Shown here piece by piece: positions 1 through 6,237 of a DNA stretch of 12,113 nucleotides; position 1 is the first letter of the stretch; every line of letters starts with the position of its first letter. This DNA comes from an uncultured Collinsella sp. Lineage in GTDB: Bacteria > Actinomycetota > Coriobacteriia > Coriobacteriales > Coriobacteriaceae. The stretch is from contig URTP01000052.1 in assembly GCA_900550835.1 (NCBI GenBank), forward strand, positions 1-12,113, written 5' to 3'. The position numbers and the translations under genes are program-made. Below the pieces are notes generated by a model, which did not search any database, was not told where the DNA came from, and was given only the letters and a program-made list of their open reading frames with translations.

Positions 1-968
1 TGAGCCGTCGCGCCCCCGGCCGCGACGAGACCGCGACCAAGCGCCGCGAGGCCGATGCCGCGCATATCATTGCCGGCGTGGTCGATGGGCACACCACCGG
101 CGCGCCCATCGCAGCGATTATCGAGAACACCAACACGCGCTCCAAGGATTACTCTGAGCTGCGCCGCAAGCCCCGTCCGGGACATGCGGACTTCCCTGCG
201 CGCGTGAAGTATCACAACATGCACGACGTCGCCGGCGGTGGGCATTTCTCCGGCCGCCTAACGGCACCCCTGTGCATTGCCGGCGGCATTGCGCTGCAGG
301 CACTCGAGGCCCGCGGCATTAACGTGATGGCGCACGTCGCGCAGATCGGCGGCATCTCCGACCTGCCGATGGACGACATGGTCTATCGCGAGGCCGACCG
401 TAAGGCGATCCTAACGAACGATCTTCCTTGCATTGACGCCGCCGCAGCCGGTCGCATGCGCGAGGAGATTCTGGCCGCGCGCGATGAGCTCGACAGCATC
501 GGTGGCATCGTGGAGTGCGGCATCTACGGCCTGCCCGCGGGCATCGGCGACCCCATCTTCGACGGCATCGAGAACCGCATCGCGCAAATCGCGTTTGGCA
601 TTCCCGCCGTAAAGGGCGTGGAGTTTGGCATGGGCTTTGCCGTGGCCGCCATGCGCGGCAGCGAGAACAATGATCCGTATCGCATCGATGCCGAGACCGG
701 CGAGATCGAGGTCGAGTCCAACAACGCCGGCGGCATCCTGGGCGGTATTTCGACCGGCGCGCCCGTCATGTGGCGCATGGCCGTAAAGCCGACGCCCTCC
801 ATTGGCCGCGAGCAGCAGACGGTGGACATGGACGCTATGGAAAATGCCGAGCTCTCGGTCCACGGCCGTCACGATCCCTGCATCGTCCCCCGAGCCGTCC
901 CCGTAGCCGAAGCAGCCGCCGCCCTCGCCATCTGGGACGCCCTCCTCGAGGACGCCGCCCAGCTCTAA
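1..968 (+). CDS. aroC: Chorismate synthase, 5' partial
   Basis: Catalyses the last shikimate step, anti-1,4-elimination of phosphate from EPSP to give chorismate, using reduced FMN in the cytoplasm. The frame is open from base 3, and the first visible residues (SRRAPGRDETATKRREAD) match the family from roughly residue 45-50, so the true start lies upstream and the ATG at 78 is internal. Visible family motifs include GHTTGAPIAAIIENTNTRS, the RPGHAD segment carrying the conserved active-site histidine (codon near 183), GGGHFSGRLTAP, GGISTGAPV, KPTPSI and the C-terminal GRHDPCIVPRAVPVAEA. The C-terminus is complete, with a TAA at 966-968. The GGGHFSGRLTAP form differs from the GGGRSSARET form of E. 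coli; I recall it as common in anaerobes. It is first in the visible aromatic cluster, and pheA starts 53 bp downstream. The identification is secure; only the N-terminus is unseen. Confidence 0.96.
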   Translation, partial: SRRAPGRDETATKRREADAAHIIAGVVDGHTTGAPIAAIIENTNTRSKDYSELRRKPRPGHADFPARVKYHNMHDVAGGGHFSGRLTAPLCIAGGIALQALEARGINVMAHVAQIGGISDLPMDDMVYREADRKAILTNDLPCIDAAAAGRMREEILAARDELDSIGGIVECGIYGLPAGIGDPIFDGIENRIAQIAFGIPAVKGVEFGMGFAVAAMRGSENNDPYRIDAETGEIEVESNNAGGILGGISTGAPVMWRMAVKPTPSIGREQQTVDMDAMENAELSVHGRHDPCIVPRAVPVAEAAAALAIWDALLEDAAQL

Positions 969-1008
969 CCCGACTCACCTGGGTTGCCCGTCAGCTCTGC
1001 CATTACGT

Positions 1009-1016
1009 GAAAGGGG
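1009..1016 (+). promoter_or_regulatory. Ribosome binding site of pheA
   Basis: The purine-rich GAAAGGGG lies 5 nt before the ATG at 1022. It fixes the pheA start, since the same frame stays open back to 770 inside aroC and would otherwise suggest a much longer protein. Confidence 0.7.
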
Positions 1017-1021
1017 CCTCC

Positions 1022-2167
1022 ATGGACCTTGCCGATATTCGCCAGGCCATCGATGGCATCGACACCACGCTCCTCAACAGCTTTGTCGAGCGCATGGACA
1101 TTGCCACCGAGGTCGCCAAGTCAAAGATCGAGATGGGCAAGGCCGTCTTTGACCCCGCCCGCGAGCGCTCCAAACTCAACAACCTCGCCAGCCGCGCGCC
1201 CGAGCGCTACGAGGCCCAGACCATCGCCCTGTTTCGTCTCCTCATGAGCATGAGCAAAGCCGAGCAGCAGCGCTACATCAACGAGCTCAAGGGCATCACG
1301 ATCTCGCAAAAGGCCCACGCCACGGCCGCAACCTTCGATACGCCCTTCCCCCAGACGGCCAGCGTTGCCTGTCAAGGCGTGGAAGGCGCCTACAGCCAGA
1401 TCGCCGCGTGCAAGCTCTTCGACGTGCCCGATATTGCGTTCTTTGAGACCTTCGAGGGCGTCATGCGCGCCGTGCGCGACGGCTTCTGCGAGTTTGGCGT
1501 GCTGCCCATCGAAAACTCAACCGCCGGCTCGGTCAACGCTGTCTACGACCTGCTCGCCCAGTTCGACTTCTATATCGTGCGCTCGCTGCGCCTCAAGATC
1601 GACCACAACTTGCTCGTCAAGCCCGGCACCAAGTTCGTGGACATACGCGAGGTCTACAGCCACGGTCAGGCCATCGCGCAGTGCGCTAGCTTTATCGAGG
1701 CGCACGGCCTGCACGCCACCAAGTACCCCAACACGGCCATGTCGGCCGAGATGGTCGCCAGCTCCGAGCGCACCGATGTTGCCGCCATCGCATCGCGCAG
1801 CTGCGCGGCACTCTATGGCCTGGAGGTGCTGGAGCCCAACATTCAGGACTCGGACAACAACTACACGCGCTTTGTCGTCATCAGCCGCGAGCCGCGCGTC
1901 TACCCCGGCGCTAATCGCACCTCGCTCATGATCACCACGGCCAACGAGCCGGGCGCGCTCTATCGCGTACTCGAGCGCTTCTACGCACTCAACATCAACC
2001 TCATCAAGCTCGAGAGCCGCCCCATCCCCGGCCGCGACTTTGAGTTTATGTTCTACTTTGACCTGGACTGCCCCTTTGGCAGCAAGGCCCTCGACGACCT
2101 GCTCGATTCCATCGACGACGTATGCGAGAGCTTCACCTACTTTGGCAGCTACACGGAGGTGCTCTAG
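1022..2167 (+). CDS. pheA: Bifunctional chorismate mutase / prephenate dehydratase (P-protein)
   Basis: Converts chorismate to prephenate and then to phenylpyruvate, the committed branch to phenylalanine. The protein has 381 residues in three domains. Residues 1-90 are an AroQ-type chorismate mutase: R7, R24, K35, D44, R47 and E48 keep exactly the spacing of the E. coli PheA catalytic residues R11, R28, K39, D48, R51 and E52. Residues about 114-290 are prephenate dehydratase, with GVEGAYSQIAA, PIENSTAGSV, SHGQAIAQC and the catalytic-type YTRF at 281-284. Residues about 300-375 are an ACT domain with NEPGAL and the ESRP motif (331-334) that forms the phenylalanine feedback site in characterised enzymes, so allosteric inhibition by Phe is expected. 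The start is set by the Shine-Dalgarno at 1009-1016. The stop codon touches the ATG of aroEK, implying coupled translation. Confidence 0.96.
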   Translation: MDLADIRQAIDGIDTTLLNSFVERMDIATEVAKSKIEMGKAVFDPARERSKLNNLASRAPERYEAQTIALFRLLMSMSKAEQQRYINELKGITISQKAHATAATFDTPFPQTASVACQGVEGAYSQIAACKLFDVPDIAFFETFEGVMRAVRDGFCEFGVLPIENSTAGSVNAVYDLLAQFDFYIVRSLRLKIDHNLLVKPGTKFVDIREVYSHGQAIAQCASFIEAHGLHATKYPNTAMSAEMVASSERTDVAAIASRSCAALYGLEVLEPNIQDSDNNYTRFVVISREPRVYPGANRTSLMITTANEPGALYRVLERFYALNINLIKLESRPIPGRDFEFMFYFDLDCPFGSKALDDLLDSIDDVCESFTYFGSYTEVL

Positions 2168-3406
2168 ATGACCGATACCGCCGCAACCCGTCCCTACGGC
2201 GTGCTGGGCCGTGTGCTGGGCCACAGCTACACCCCGACCATCTACAAAGAGCTCGTTGGGCTTGAGTACGTGCGATTTGAGCGCGAGCCCGAGGATCTTG
2301 AGGCTTTTATGACGGGTAACGAATGGGAAGGCACCAACGTGACCATCCCCTACAAGCGCGCCGTCATGGACTACCTGGACGAGCTGAGCCCGCTGGCCGA
2401 GCGCATGGGAAACGTTAACACCATCACGCGCCTGCCCGACGGCCGCCTGCGCGGCGACAACACCGACTACTTCGGTTTCCAGTGCCTAGTCGAGGAGCTG
2501 GGCGTTGAAGTTGCCGGCAAGAAGGTCCTCGTGCTTGGTGCCACCGGTGGTGCCGGCACCACGGCAAGCATGGTGCTCGGCGATCTGGGCGCCGCAGTCG
2601 TGCCCGTGGGCCGCACGAGCGAGGTCAACTACGGCAACATCGCGCAGCAGTCCGACGCCGCCCTGCTCGTCAACTGCACGCCTGCCGGTATGTTCCCCCA
2701 CTGCCCTGACGCGCCTTGCACACTCGAGGGGCTCGATGCGCTCGAAGGCGCTATCGACATTGTCTACAACCCCGCCCGCACGGGCCTGATGCTCGAGGCT
2801 GAGCGCCGCGGCATCCCCTGCATCGGTGGTTTGCTCATGCTTGTGGCCCAGGCGGCGCAAGCCGTCGAGCGCTATACCGGCCAGGTCACCCCGCGTGAGC
2901 GCATCCTGGACGTGACGGAACGCTTGTCACGCCGCGAACAGAACATCGCCCTGATCGGCATGCCGGGCTCGGGCAAAACCCGCGTGGGTGAGCAGATCGC
3001 CCTGCTCACTGGCCGCGAGCACATCGACTTAGACGCCGCGCTTGAGAAGCGTCTGGGCATGCCCTGTGCCGACTATATCGTCGAGCGCGGCGAGGCGGCC
3101 TTCCGCGAGCAGGAGACGGCGGCGTTGTCCGACATCTCCAAGCGCAGCGGCCTGGTGCTCTCCACCGGCGGCGGCGGGGTCACGCGGGACGAGAACTACC
3201 CGCTGCTGCACCAGAACAGCCAGATTGTGATGCTCAACCGCAAGCTCGACGAACTCGCCCACAAGGGCCGCCCCATCACCGCCCGCGACGGTATCGACAA
3301 GCTCGCCGAGCAGCGCATGCCGCGCTACTGCGCTTGGGCCGACTACATCATCGACTCACGCGACTGCGCCGCCAACACCGCCCGCGCCCTCCTCGACACC
3401 CTCTAA
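2168..3406 (+). CDS. aroE-aroK: Fused shikimate dehydrogenase - shikimate kinase
   Basis: A single 412-residue polypeptide carries two consecutive shikimate pathway activities, NADPH reduction of 3-dehydroshikimate and ATP phosphorylation of shikimate. Residues 1-250 are AroE: GHSYTP (18-23), NVTIPYK with catalytic-type K63, GDNTD with D97, the NADP loop GATGGAG (124-130), VNCTPAGM (168-175), DIVYNPARTG, and a C-terminal MLVAQAAQAVERYTG helix. Residues about 258-412 are AroK: Walker A GMPGSGKT (264-271, K270), DLD (287-289), RGEAAFREQE, the glycine-rich STGGGGV (332-338) and the lid KGRPI. The frame is continuous through the joint, with no internal stop or start that would suggest two proteins. 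The second serine of the usual shikimate-binding SxS is threonine (S20/T22). The ATG directly follows the pheA stop with no gap. Confidence 0.94.
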   Translation: MTDTAATRPYGVLGRVLGHSYTPTIYKELVGLEYVRFEREPEDLEAFMTGNEWEGTNVTIPYKRAVMDYLDELSPLAERMGNVNTITRLPDGRLRGDNTDYFGFQCLVEELGVEVAGKKVLVLGATGGAGTTASMVLGDLGAAVVPVGRTSEVNYGNIAQQSDAALLVNCTPAGMFPHCPDAPCTLEGLDALEGAIDIVYNPARTGLMLEAERRGIPCIGGLLMLVAQAAQAVERYTGQVTPRERILDVTERLSRREQNIALIGMPGSGKTRVGEQIALLTGREHIDLDAALEKRLGMPCADYIVERGEAAFREQETAALSDISKRSGLVLSTGGGGVTRDENYPLLHQNSQIVMLNRKLDELAHKGRPITARDGIDKLAEQRMPRYCAWADYIIDSRDCAANTARALLDTL

Positions 3407-3445
3407 ACCTGCCAAAAAGGGACAGGTTTATTTTGGTAGGTTTTA
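3404..3445 (+). repeat. Nested inverted repeat with two alternative hairpins (REP-like or terminator)
   Basis: The arm TAAACCTG (3404-3411) is exactly complementary to CAGGTTTA (3423-3430) across an 11-nt loop. The overlapping arm AAACCTGCCAAAA (3405-3417) also pairs with TTTTGGTAGGTTT (3431-3443), 13 bp with one G-U wobble. Both pairings use the same 5' arm, so they are mutually exclusive. The first hairpin is followed by TTTTGG, which would make a poor intrinsic terminator. The element begins at the aroEK stop codon. It could be a dispersed palindromic repeat, an attenuator-like switch in front of aroQ, or a weak terminator; sequence alone does not decide. Confidence 0.55.
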
Positions 3446-3506
3446 TCTGGGCAAACGTCGAAGACCACAAGACCGGCCACGCCAACCAACCACAAAGGAA
3501 GCAACC

Positions 3507-3944
3507 ATGAAAGCACTCGTCATCAACGGCCCCAACCTCAACATGCTCGGCATTCGCGAGCCGGGCATCTATGGCAGCGACAACTACGACCGCTTAGTGC
3601 AGATCTGCCAGGAAGCGGGCGCTGCACAGGGCTTCGACGAGGTCGAGGTCTTCCAGTCTAACCACGAGGGCAGCATCGTCGACAAGATCCAGGAGGCCTA
3701 CGGCAAGGTCGACGGCATCGTCATCAACCCGGCGGCCTACACGCACACGAGCGTGGCGATCCTCGATGCGCTCAAAGCCGTCGCCATCCCGGCCGTCGAG
3801 GTGCACATCAGCGCCGTAGAGACGCGCGAGGACTTCCGCCAGGTGAGCTATGCACGCCTAGCCTGCTTCGCCACTATCACTGGCGAAGGCCTCCAAGGCT
3901 ACGCCCACGCGTTGGAGCTGCTGGGGGAACGTCTCGAAAAGTAG
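3507..3944 (+). CDS. aroQ: Type II 3-dehydroquinate dehydratase
   Basis: Dehydrates 3-dehydroquinate to 3-dehydroshikimate, the step before AroE, by the trans-elimination mechanism of the dodecameric type II enzymes. Length is 145 residues, usual for the family. The full active-site set is visible: INGPNLNMLGIREPGIYG with R17 and the catalytic tyrosine Y22, QSNHEG (50-55), NPAAYTHTS with N74 and H80, EVHISAV with H100, and R111 in REDFR. This spacing agrees closely with M. tuberculosis AroQ (R19, Y24, N75, H81, H101, R112). AGGA at 3496-3499 sits 7 nt before the ATG. It is separated from aroEK by 100 bp holding the hairpin element, so it may be transcribed partly on its own. A strong terminator follows, ending the aromatic cluster. 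Confidence 0.96.
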   Translation: MKALVINGPNLNMLGIREPGIYGSDNYDRLVQICQEAGAAQGFDEVEVFQSNHEGSIVDKIQEAYGKVDGIVINPAAYTHTSVAILDALKAVAIPAVEVHISAVETREDFRQVSYARLACFATITGEGLQGYAHALELLGERLEK

Positions 3945-3989
3945 CCTCGCGAGCAAATCCATCAACGCGATTCATACGCTAATAATGCC

Positions 3990-4030
3990 AGTGCCGCCAG
4001 CAGCAACCTCGCTACTGGCGGCACTTTATT
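3990..4030 (+). terminator. Intrinsic terminator after aroQ
   Basis: A perfect 11-bp GC-rich stem pairs AGTGCCGCCAG (3990-4000) with CTGGCGGCACT (4015-4025). The 14-nt loop contains a further AGC/GCT pairing. TTTATT follows on the + strand. It separates the aro cluster from the downstream two-gene unit. Confidence 0.85.
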
Positions 4031-4037
4031 ACTAGCA

Positions 4038-4043
4038 TATAAT
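4038..4043 (+). promoter_or_regulatory. Consensus -10 box for the DUF4869/ATPase unit
   Basis: A perfect TATAAT lies 31 nt upstream of the ATG at 4075 and directly behind the aroQ terminator. The hexamers at a 16-18 nt spacing upstream fall inside the terminator stem and do not resemble TTGACA. The promoter is therefore supported only by its -10 and its position. Confidence 0.5.
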
Positions 4044-4074
4044 CGTTGCAGTCACACAACGTCTGGAGACGCGC

Positions 4075-4524
4075 ATGTTAAGCATCCATCTGGGGGATTA
4101 CCCCGGTTCTATCTACGATACCGAAACCTATTTTAGGAACTCATACTTGGACTCATGGTTCGAAGATCCTATGGCCGCACAGATTATTAAAAGCGTGGAC
4201 GGATCAGAGCTCATCGGTCCCCACAACATCGTAAGCAAGCAGCTGGGCTCAATCACCCCACTCGAACTGTCCGGCGGCGTTAAGACGCTGCTGCTGGTGC
4301 GCAATCTCCCAAACATGGTGTTCAATGCATCCACTTGCGGAGATAACTGCGCTCGCTGGCTGCTCAAAATTGGCAAAGAGCAGGATGTGCTGGTAACCCT
4401 TTACCACATCATGAAGTTCCCCTGGAAGCGTTTTGAGATTCGCATCAATAATGATGGCCGCATCGTCAGGAACATGCAGGAGTTTGTCGGTGCCACCAAT
4501 GATTTTCTGGATGTTGATGAGTAA
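4075..4524 (+). CDS. DUF4869-like protein of unknown function
   Basis: A 149-residue, soluble, acidic-looking protein with no signal peptide or membrane segment. The pattern of GDYPGSIYDTETYF near the N-terminus, LSGGVKTLLLV in the middle, NASTCGDNCARWLLKIG (residues about 84-100) and a C-terminal FEIRI...GRIVRNMQEFV matches what I recall of DUF4869, a family seen mainly in gut Firmicutes. The two cysteines in CGDNC are conspicuous and could be structural or bind metal, but no catalytic motif is recognisable. GGAG at 4065-4068 sits 6 nt before the ATG. The stop overlaps the start of the following ATPase by one base (TAATG), so the two are translated together and probably work together. Base composition is clearly less GC-rich than the aro genes, compatible with acquisition by transfer. 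No function is assigned. Confidence 0.75.
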   Translation: MLSIHLGDYPGSIYDTETYFRNSYLDSWFEDPMAAQIIKSVDGSELIGPHNIVSKQLGSITPLELSGGVKTLLLVRNLPNMVFNASTCGDNCARWLLKIGKEQDVLVTLYHIMKFPWKRFEIRINNDGRIVRNMQEFVGATNDFLDVDE

Positions 4525-5522
4525 TGAAGGGAACGCATACCGTTGTCGTAGAGCGCGCAAAGGTCAAATACACACTCACGTTTAAACGCAACATTTCCTT
4601 CATTCGCGGTAACAGCGGCACGGGCAAAACGACGCTCATCTCGATGATTCGCGACTACAACGACCGAGGACCGGAAAGCGGCGTTACACTCAGCTGCGAC
4701 GTGCCCTGCGAAACGCTTTCCGGCAGACGTTGGGAGCGCGAGCTGTCGATCATCGAGGATTCTATTGTATTTTTAGACGAGGGCAACGAGTTTATCTACT
4801 CAAAGGACTTCGCCAAAGCCATCAACGGATCGTCCAACTATTTTGTTCTGATATCTCGTCGCGACGCCAACGAACTCCCCTACAGCGTCGACGAGATCCT
4901 AAAGCTAGTCAACACCACAAGCAAGACAATTAATGGCCGCAAGAGCGACAGACGCTTCTACTCGGTGACCAAGCCGCTATATGACCACACGGCAAGCATG
5001 TTGTATCAGGATCTAAATGTTGGATTCGAGATACCCGACGCCGTAGTTGTCGAGGACAGCAAATCGGGTTATCAATTCTACAGCGTCCTTTGCAACCGAC
5101 TGGGAATCCCCTGCTATTCCGCCACCGGCGTAGCAAGCCTAAAACGAACGATTCACGAATGTCCCGAGCAAAACATACTTGCCATAGGAGACGGCGCAGC
5201 GTTTGGCCCCTACATCGAAAAGGTGCTGGGACAGCGCGTTTACAAGAACGTTCGCTTGTTCCTCCCGGAATCATTTGAGTGGACACTTCTGCAATCTGGC
5301 CTCATTCCCAGCAACGATATCCCAAAGATTCTCGAGGACCCCTCGAACTACATCGAGAGCCGCGACTACCTGAGCTGGGAGCGGTTCTTCACCGATGTAT
5401 TGATCAAGTACTCGGCAGACACTCGCTATGCCTACAAAAAGGCAAAGCTCAACGAGCAGTATCTCAAGCCGCAAGCGATAAGTACAGTTGCAAGCGTTTT
5501 GCCCGAGTGTCTGAAGGCATAA
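4524..5522 (+). CDS. P-loop ATPase with TOPRIM-like C-terminal half, partner of DUF4869 protein
   Basis: A 332-residue soluble protein. Residues about 1-160 form a P-loop NTPase: Walker A GNSGTGKT (29-36, K35) and a hydrophobic Walker B strand IVFLDE (81-86, D85/E86), then VLISRRDANELPYSVDEI, which resembles a sensor strand and arginine-containing loop. There is no ABC signature LSGGQ, so it is not a standard transporter ATPase. Residues about 170-265 follow a different pattern: VVVEDSKSGYQFY with E177, then ILAIGDGAAFG with D223, then LFLPESFEW. An acidic residue after a hydrophobic strand followed by a G-D-G strand end is reminiscent of TOPRIM folds in OLD-like nucleases, but this is pattern matching only. 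I recall relatives being mislabelled translation initiation factor 2. It overlaps the DUF4869 stop by 1 nt and ends just before a terminator at 5527. Function unknown. Confidence 0.7.
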   Translation: MKGTHTVVVERAKVKYTLTFKRNISFIRGNSGTGKTTLISMIRDYNDRGPESGVTLSCDVPCETLSGRRWERELSIIEDSIVFLDEGNEFIYSKDFAKAINGSSNYFVLISRRDANELPYSVDEILKLVNTTSKTINGRKSDRRFYSVTKPLYDHTASMLYQDLNVGFEIPDAVVVEDSKSGYQFYSVLCNRLGIPCYSATGVASLKRTIHECPEQNILAIGDGAAFGPYIEKVLGQRVYKNVRLFLPESFEWTLLQSGLIPSNDIPKILEDPSNYIESRDYLSWERFFTDVLIKYSADTRYAYKKAKLNEQYLKPQAISTVASVLPECLKA

Positions 5523-5526
5523 TGAC

Positions 5527-5562
5527 AGCGGAGAGGGCCAACTTGGTCCTCCCCGCTTTAAA
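5527..5562. terminator. Terminator between convergent genes
   Basis: AGCGG (5527-5531) pairs with CCGCT (5553-5557). After one A/C mismatch, the inner stem 5533-5540 pairs with 5544-5551 through one G-U. On the + strand the stem runs into TTTAAATT. It lies 4 nt after the ATPase stop and directly before the 3' end of the opposing pseudogene, so it probably serves mainly the + strand unit. Confidence 0.65.
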
Positions 5563-6071
5563 TTACGCCTTCTTGATCACGTACGCCAATCCAATATCGC
5601 AGGCGCAACGCACGATTGATGCGAAGAGCCACGATGCTGGCAGCGTCATAAGTAGAGGCATGGTCTGCCAGGGGATAAACCAATCGACCGCGTGGATTGC
5701 AAAGATGGCAAGACTGGCCTGTCCGCAGAACACGAGCGCTTGTTCAAAGGACCCCAAAACCGGCACGTCTTTCAACTTCTCCAGCGCCATGGAAACCCAG
5801 CACACGCAATAGCTGCCGGCAAGAGCGGCAACTGTCGCAACCACGAACCCATCCACGCGGCGGCTCGAAAGCTCAAGCCCACTCAGCGCGGCAAGGACAA
5901 GCCAAGCGACACCGGCTCCAATAAACAGCAGGGGCTTGCTCACGCTCGGCTCGAGCCCCCCTTGGCGCGCCGTATAGCCAATCCACATCAGCAGCACAAC
6001 AGCAGCTCGCGCCACGGCTTCGGCCTAAACGTATACCCGGCAAGAATAAAGAACACTTGCATGTGAAAAAA
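5563..6071 (-). pseudogene. Acyltransferase-3 family membrane protein, truncated and internally deleted
   Basis: Two pieces of one membrane acyltransferase (OafA/fucose O-acetylase-like superfamily) lie in different frames. The upstream piece reads FFHMQVFFILAGYTFRPKPW at 6071-6012, matching the conserved FHMPLFFFLSGYTFR segment near residue 40 of intact proteins, and stops at 5988-5990. The downstream piece (frame of 6015 to 5563, ending VIKKA) holds about 145 residues with four or so membrane helices and the family-like GQASLAIFAIHAVDW near the C-terminus. Intact members have about 330-370 residues. Here the first 30-40 and roughly 100 internal residues are missing, and the junction near 6000-6015 changes frame. 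The upstream piece begins exactly in the T-tract of the tRNA-Arg terminator, suggesting that rearrangement at the tRNA locus removed the 5' end. Intact relatives acylate surface sugars or polymers; this copy should be inactive. A short expressed C-terminal fragment cannot be excluded. Confidence 0.72.
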
Positions 6072-6096
6072 GCCCAGACCACAAGCGGTCTGGGCT
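6065..6096 (-). terminator. Intrinsic terminator of tRNA-Arg
   Basis: On the - strand, AGCCCAGACC (6096-6087) pairs perfectly over 10 bp with GGTCTGGGCT (6080-6071) around a 6-nt loop. A run of six T follows at 6071-6066. It starts 10 nt after the CCA end of the tRNA. The T-tract also encodes the first two Phe residues of the acyltransferase remnant. Confidence 0.9.
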
Positions 6097-6106
6097 TAAT
6101 AAACGA

Positions 6107-6183
6107 TGGTGCTCCATGGCGGATTCGAACCGTCGACCTTGGGATTAGAAGTCCCCTGCTCTATCCAACTGAGCTAATGGAGC
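6107..6183 (-). tRNA. tRNA-Arg (anticodon TCT), CCA encoded
   Basis: The cloverleaf can be folded by eye. Acceptor stem GCTCCAT (6183-6177) pairs with ATGGAGC (6117-6111), the D arm is GCTC...GAGC, and the anticodon loop CTTCTAA (6151-6145) has TCT at 6149-6147. The T arm contains GGTTCGAATCC, discriminator A is at 6110 and the genomically encoded CCA is at 6109-6107. There are G-A (27/43) and A-C (50/64) mismatches at stem ends, but no broken stem. It decodes AGA (and AGG by wobble), rare codons in GC-rich genomes. It is 54 nt downstream of the ABC ATPase gene and is followed by its own strong terminator. tRNA-Arg genes are frequent integration sites, and the truncated gene directly behind it fits that, but I saw no duplicated tRNA 3' end in this window. 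Confidence 0.96.
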
Positions 6184-6229
6184 AAATAACCGCACGCCCA
6201 AGCAAGCACAAGCCTGTCAGGCGCAAGTA

Positions 6230-6235
6230 ATTATA
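6230..6235 (-). promoter_or_regulatory. Possible -10 box for tRNA-Arg
   Basis: A perfect TATAAT reads on the - strand between the ABC ATPase stop and the tRNA, 46 nt before the mature tRNA 5' end. No convincing -35 is visible 16-18 nt upstream (inside the ATPase coding end). It could give the tRNA its own transcript independent of the ABC operon. Confidence 0.35.
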
Positions 6236-6237
6236 AC

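Noticed and set aside
411..872. Antisense frame opposite aroC
   Set aside because: No motif and biased composition; aroC motifs are continuous across the same region.
770..1021. N-terminal extension of pheA by 84 codons inside aroC
   Set aside because: The frame is open by chance over GC-rich aroC; the arginine-rich translation has no family match, and a good ribosome binding site sets the start at 1022.
1517..2224. Long antisense frame opposite pheA (235 codons)
   Set aside because: Shadow of strong codon bias in pheA: low-complexity translation, no motifs, no ribosome binding site.
3945..4074. A small gene or riboswitch between aroQ and the DUF4869 gene
   Set aside because: The 130 bp hold only the terminator, the -10 box and a ribosome binding site; no open frame or conserved aptamer core was recognised.
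6107..6183. Second copy of the tRNA-Arg 3' end as an att site bounding a genomic island
   Set aside because: No repeat of the GGTTCGAATCC...GGAGCACCA segment was found elsewhere in the window, and no integrase gene is present.
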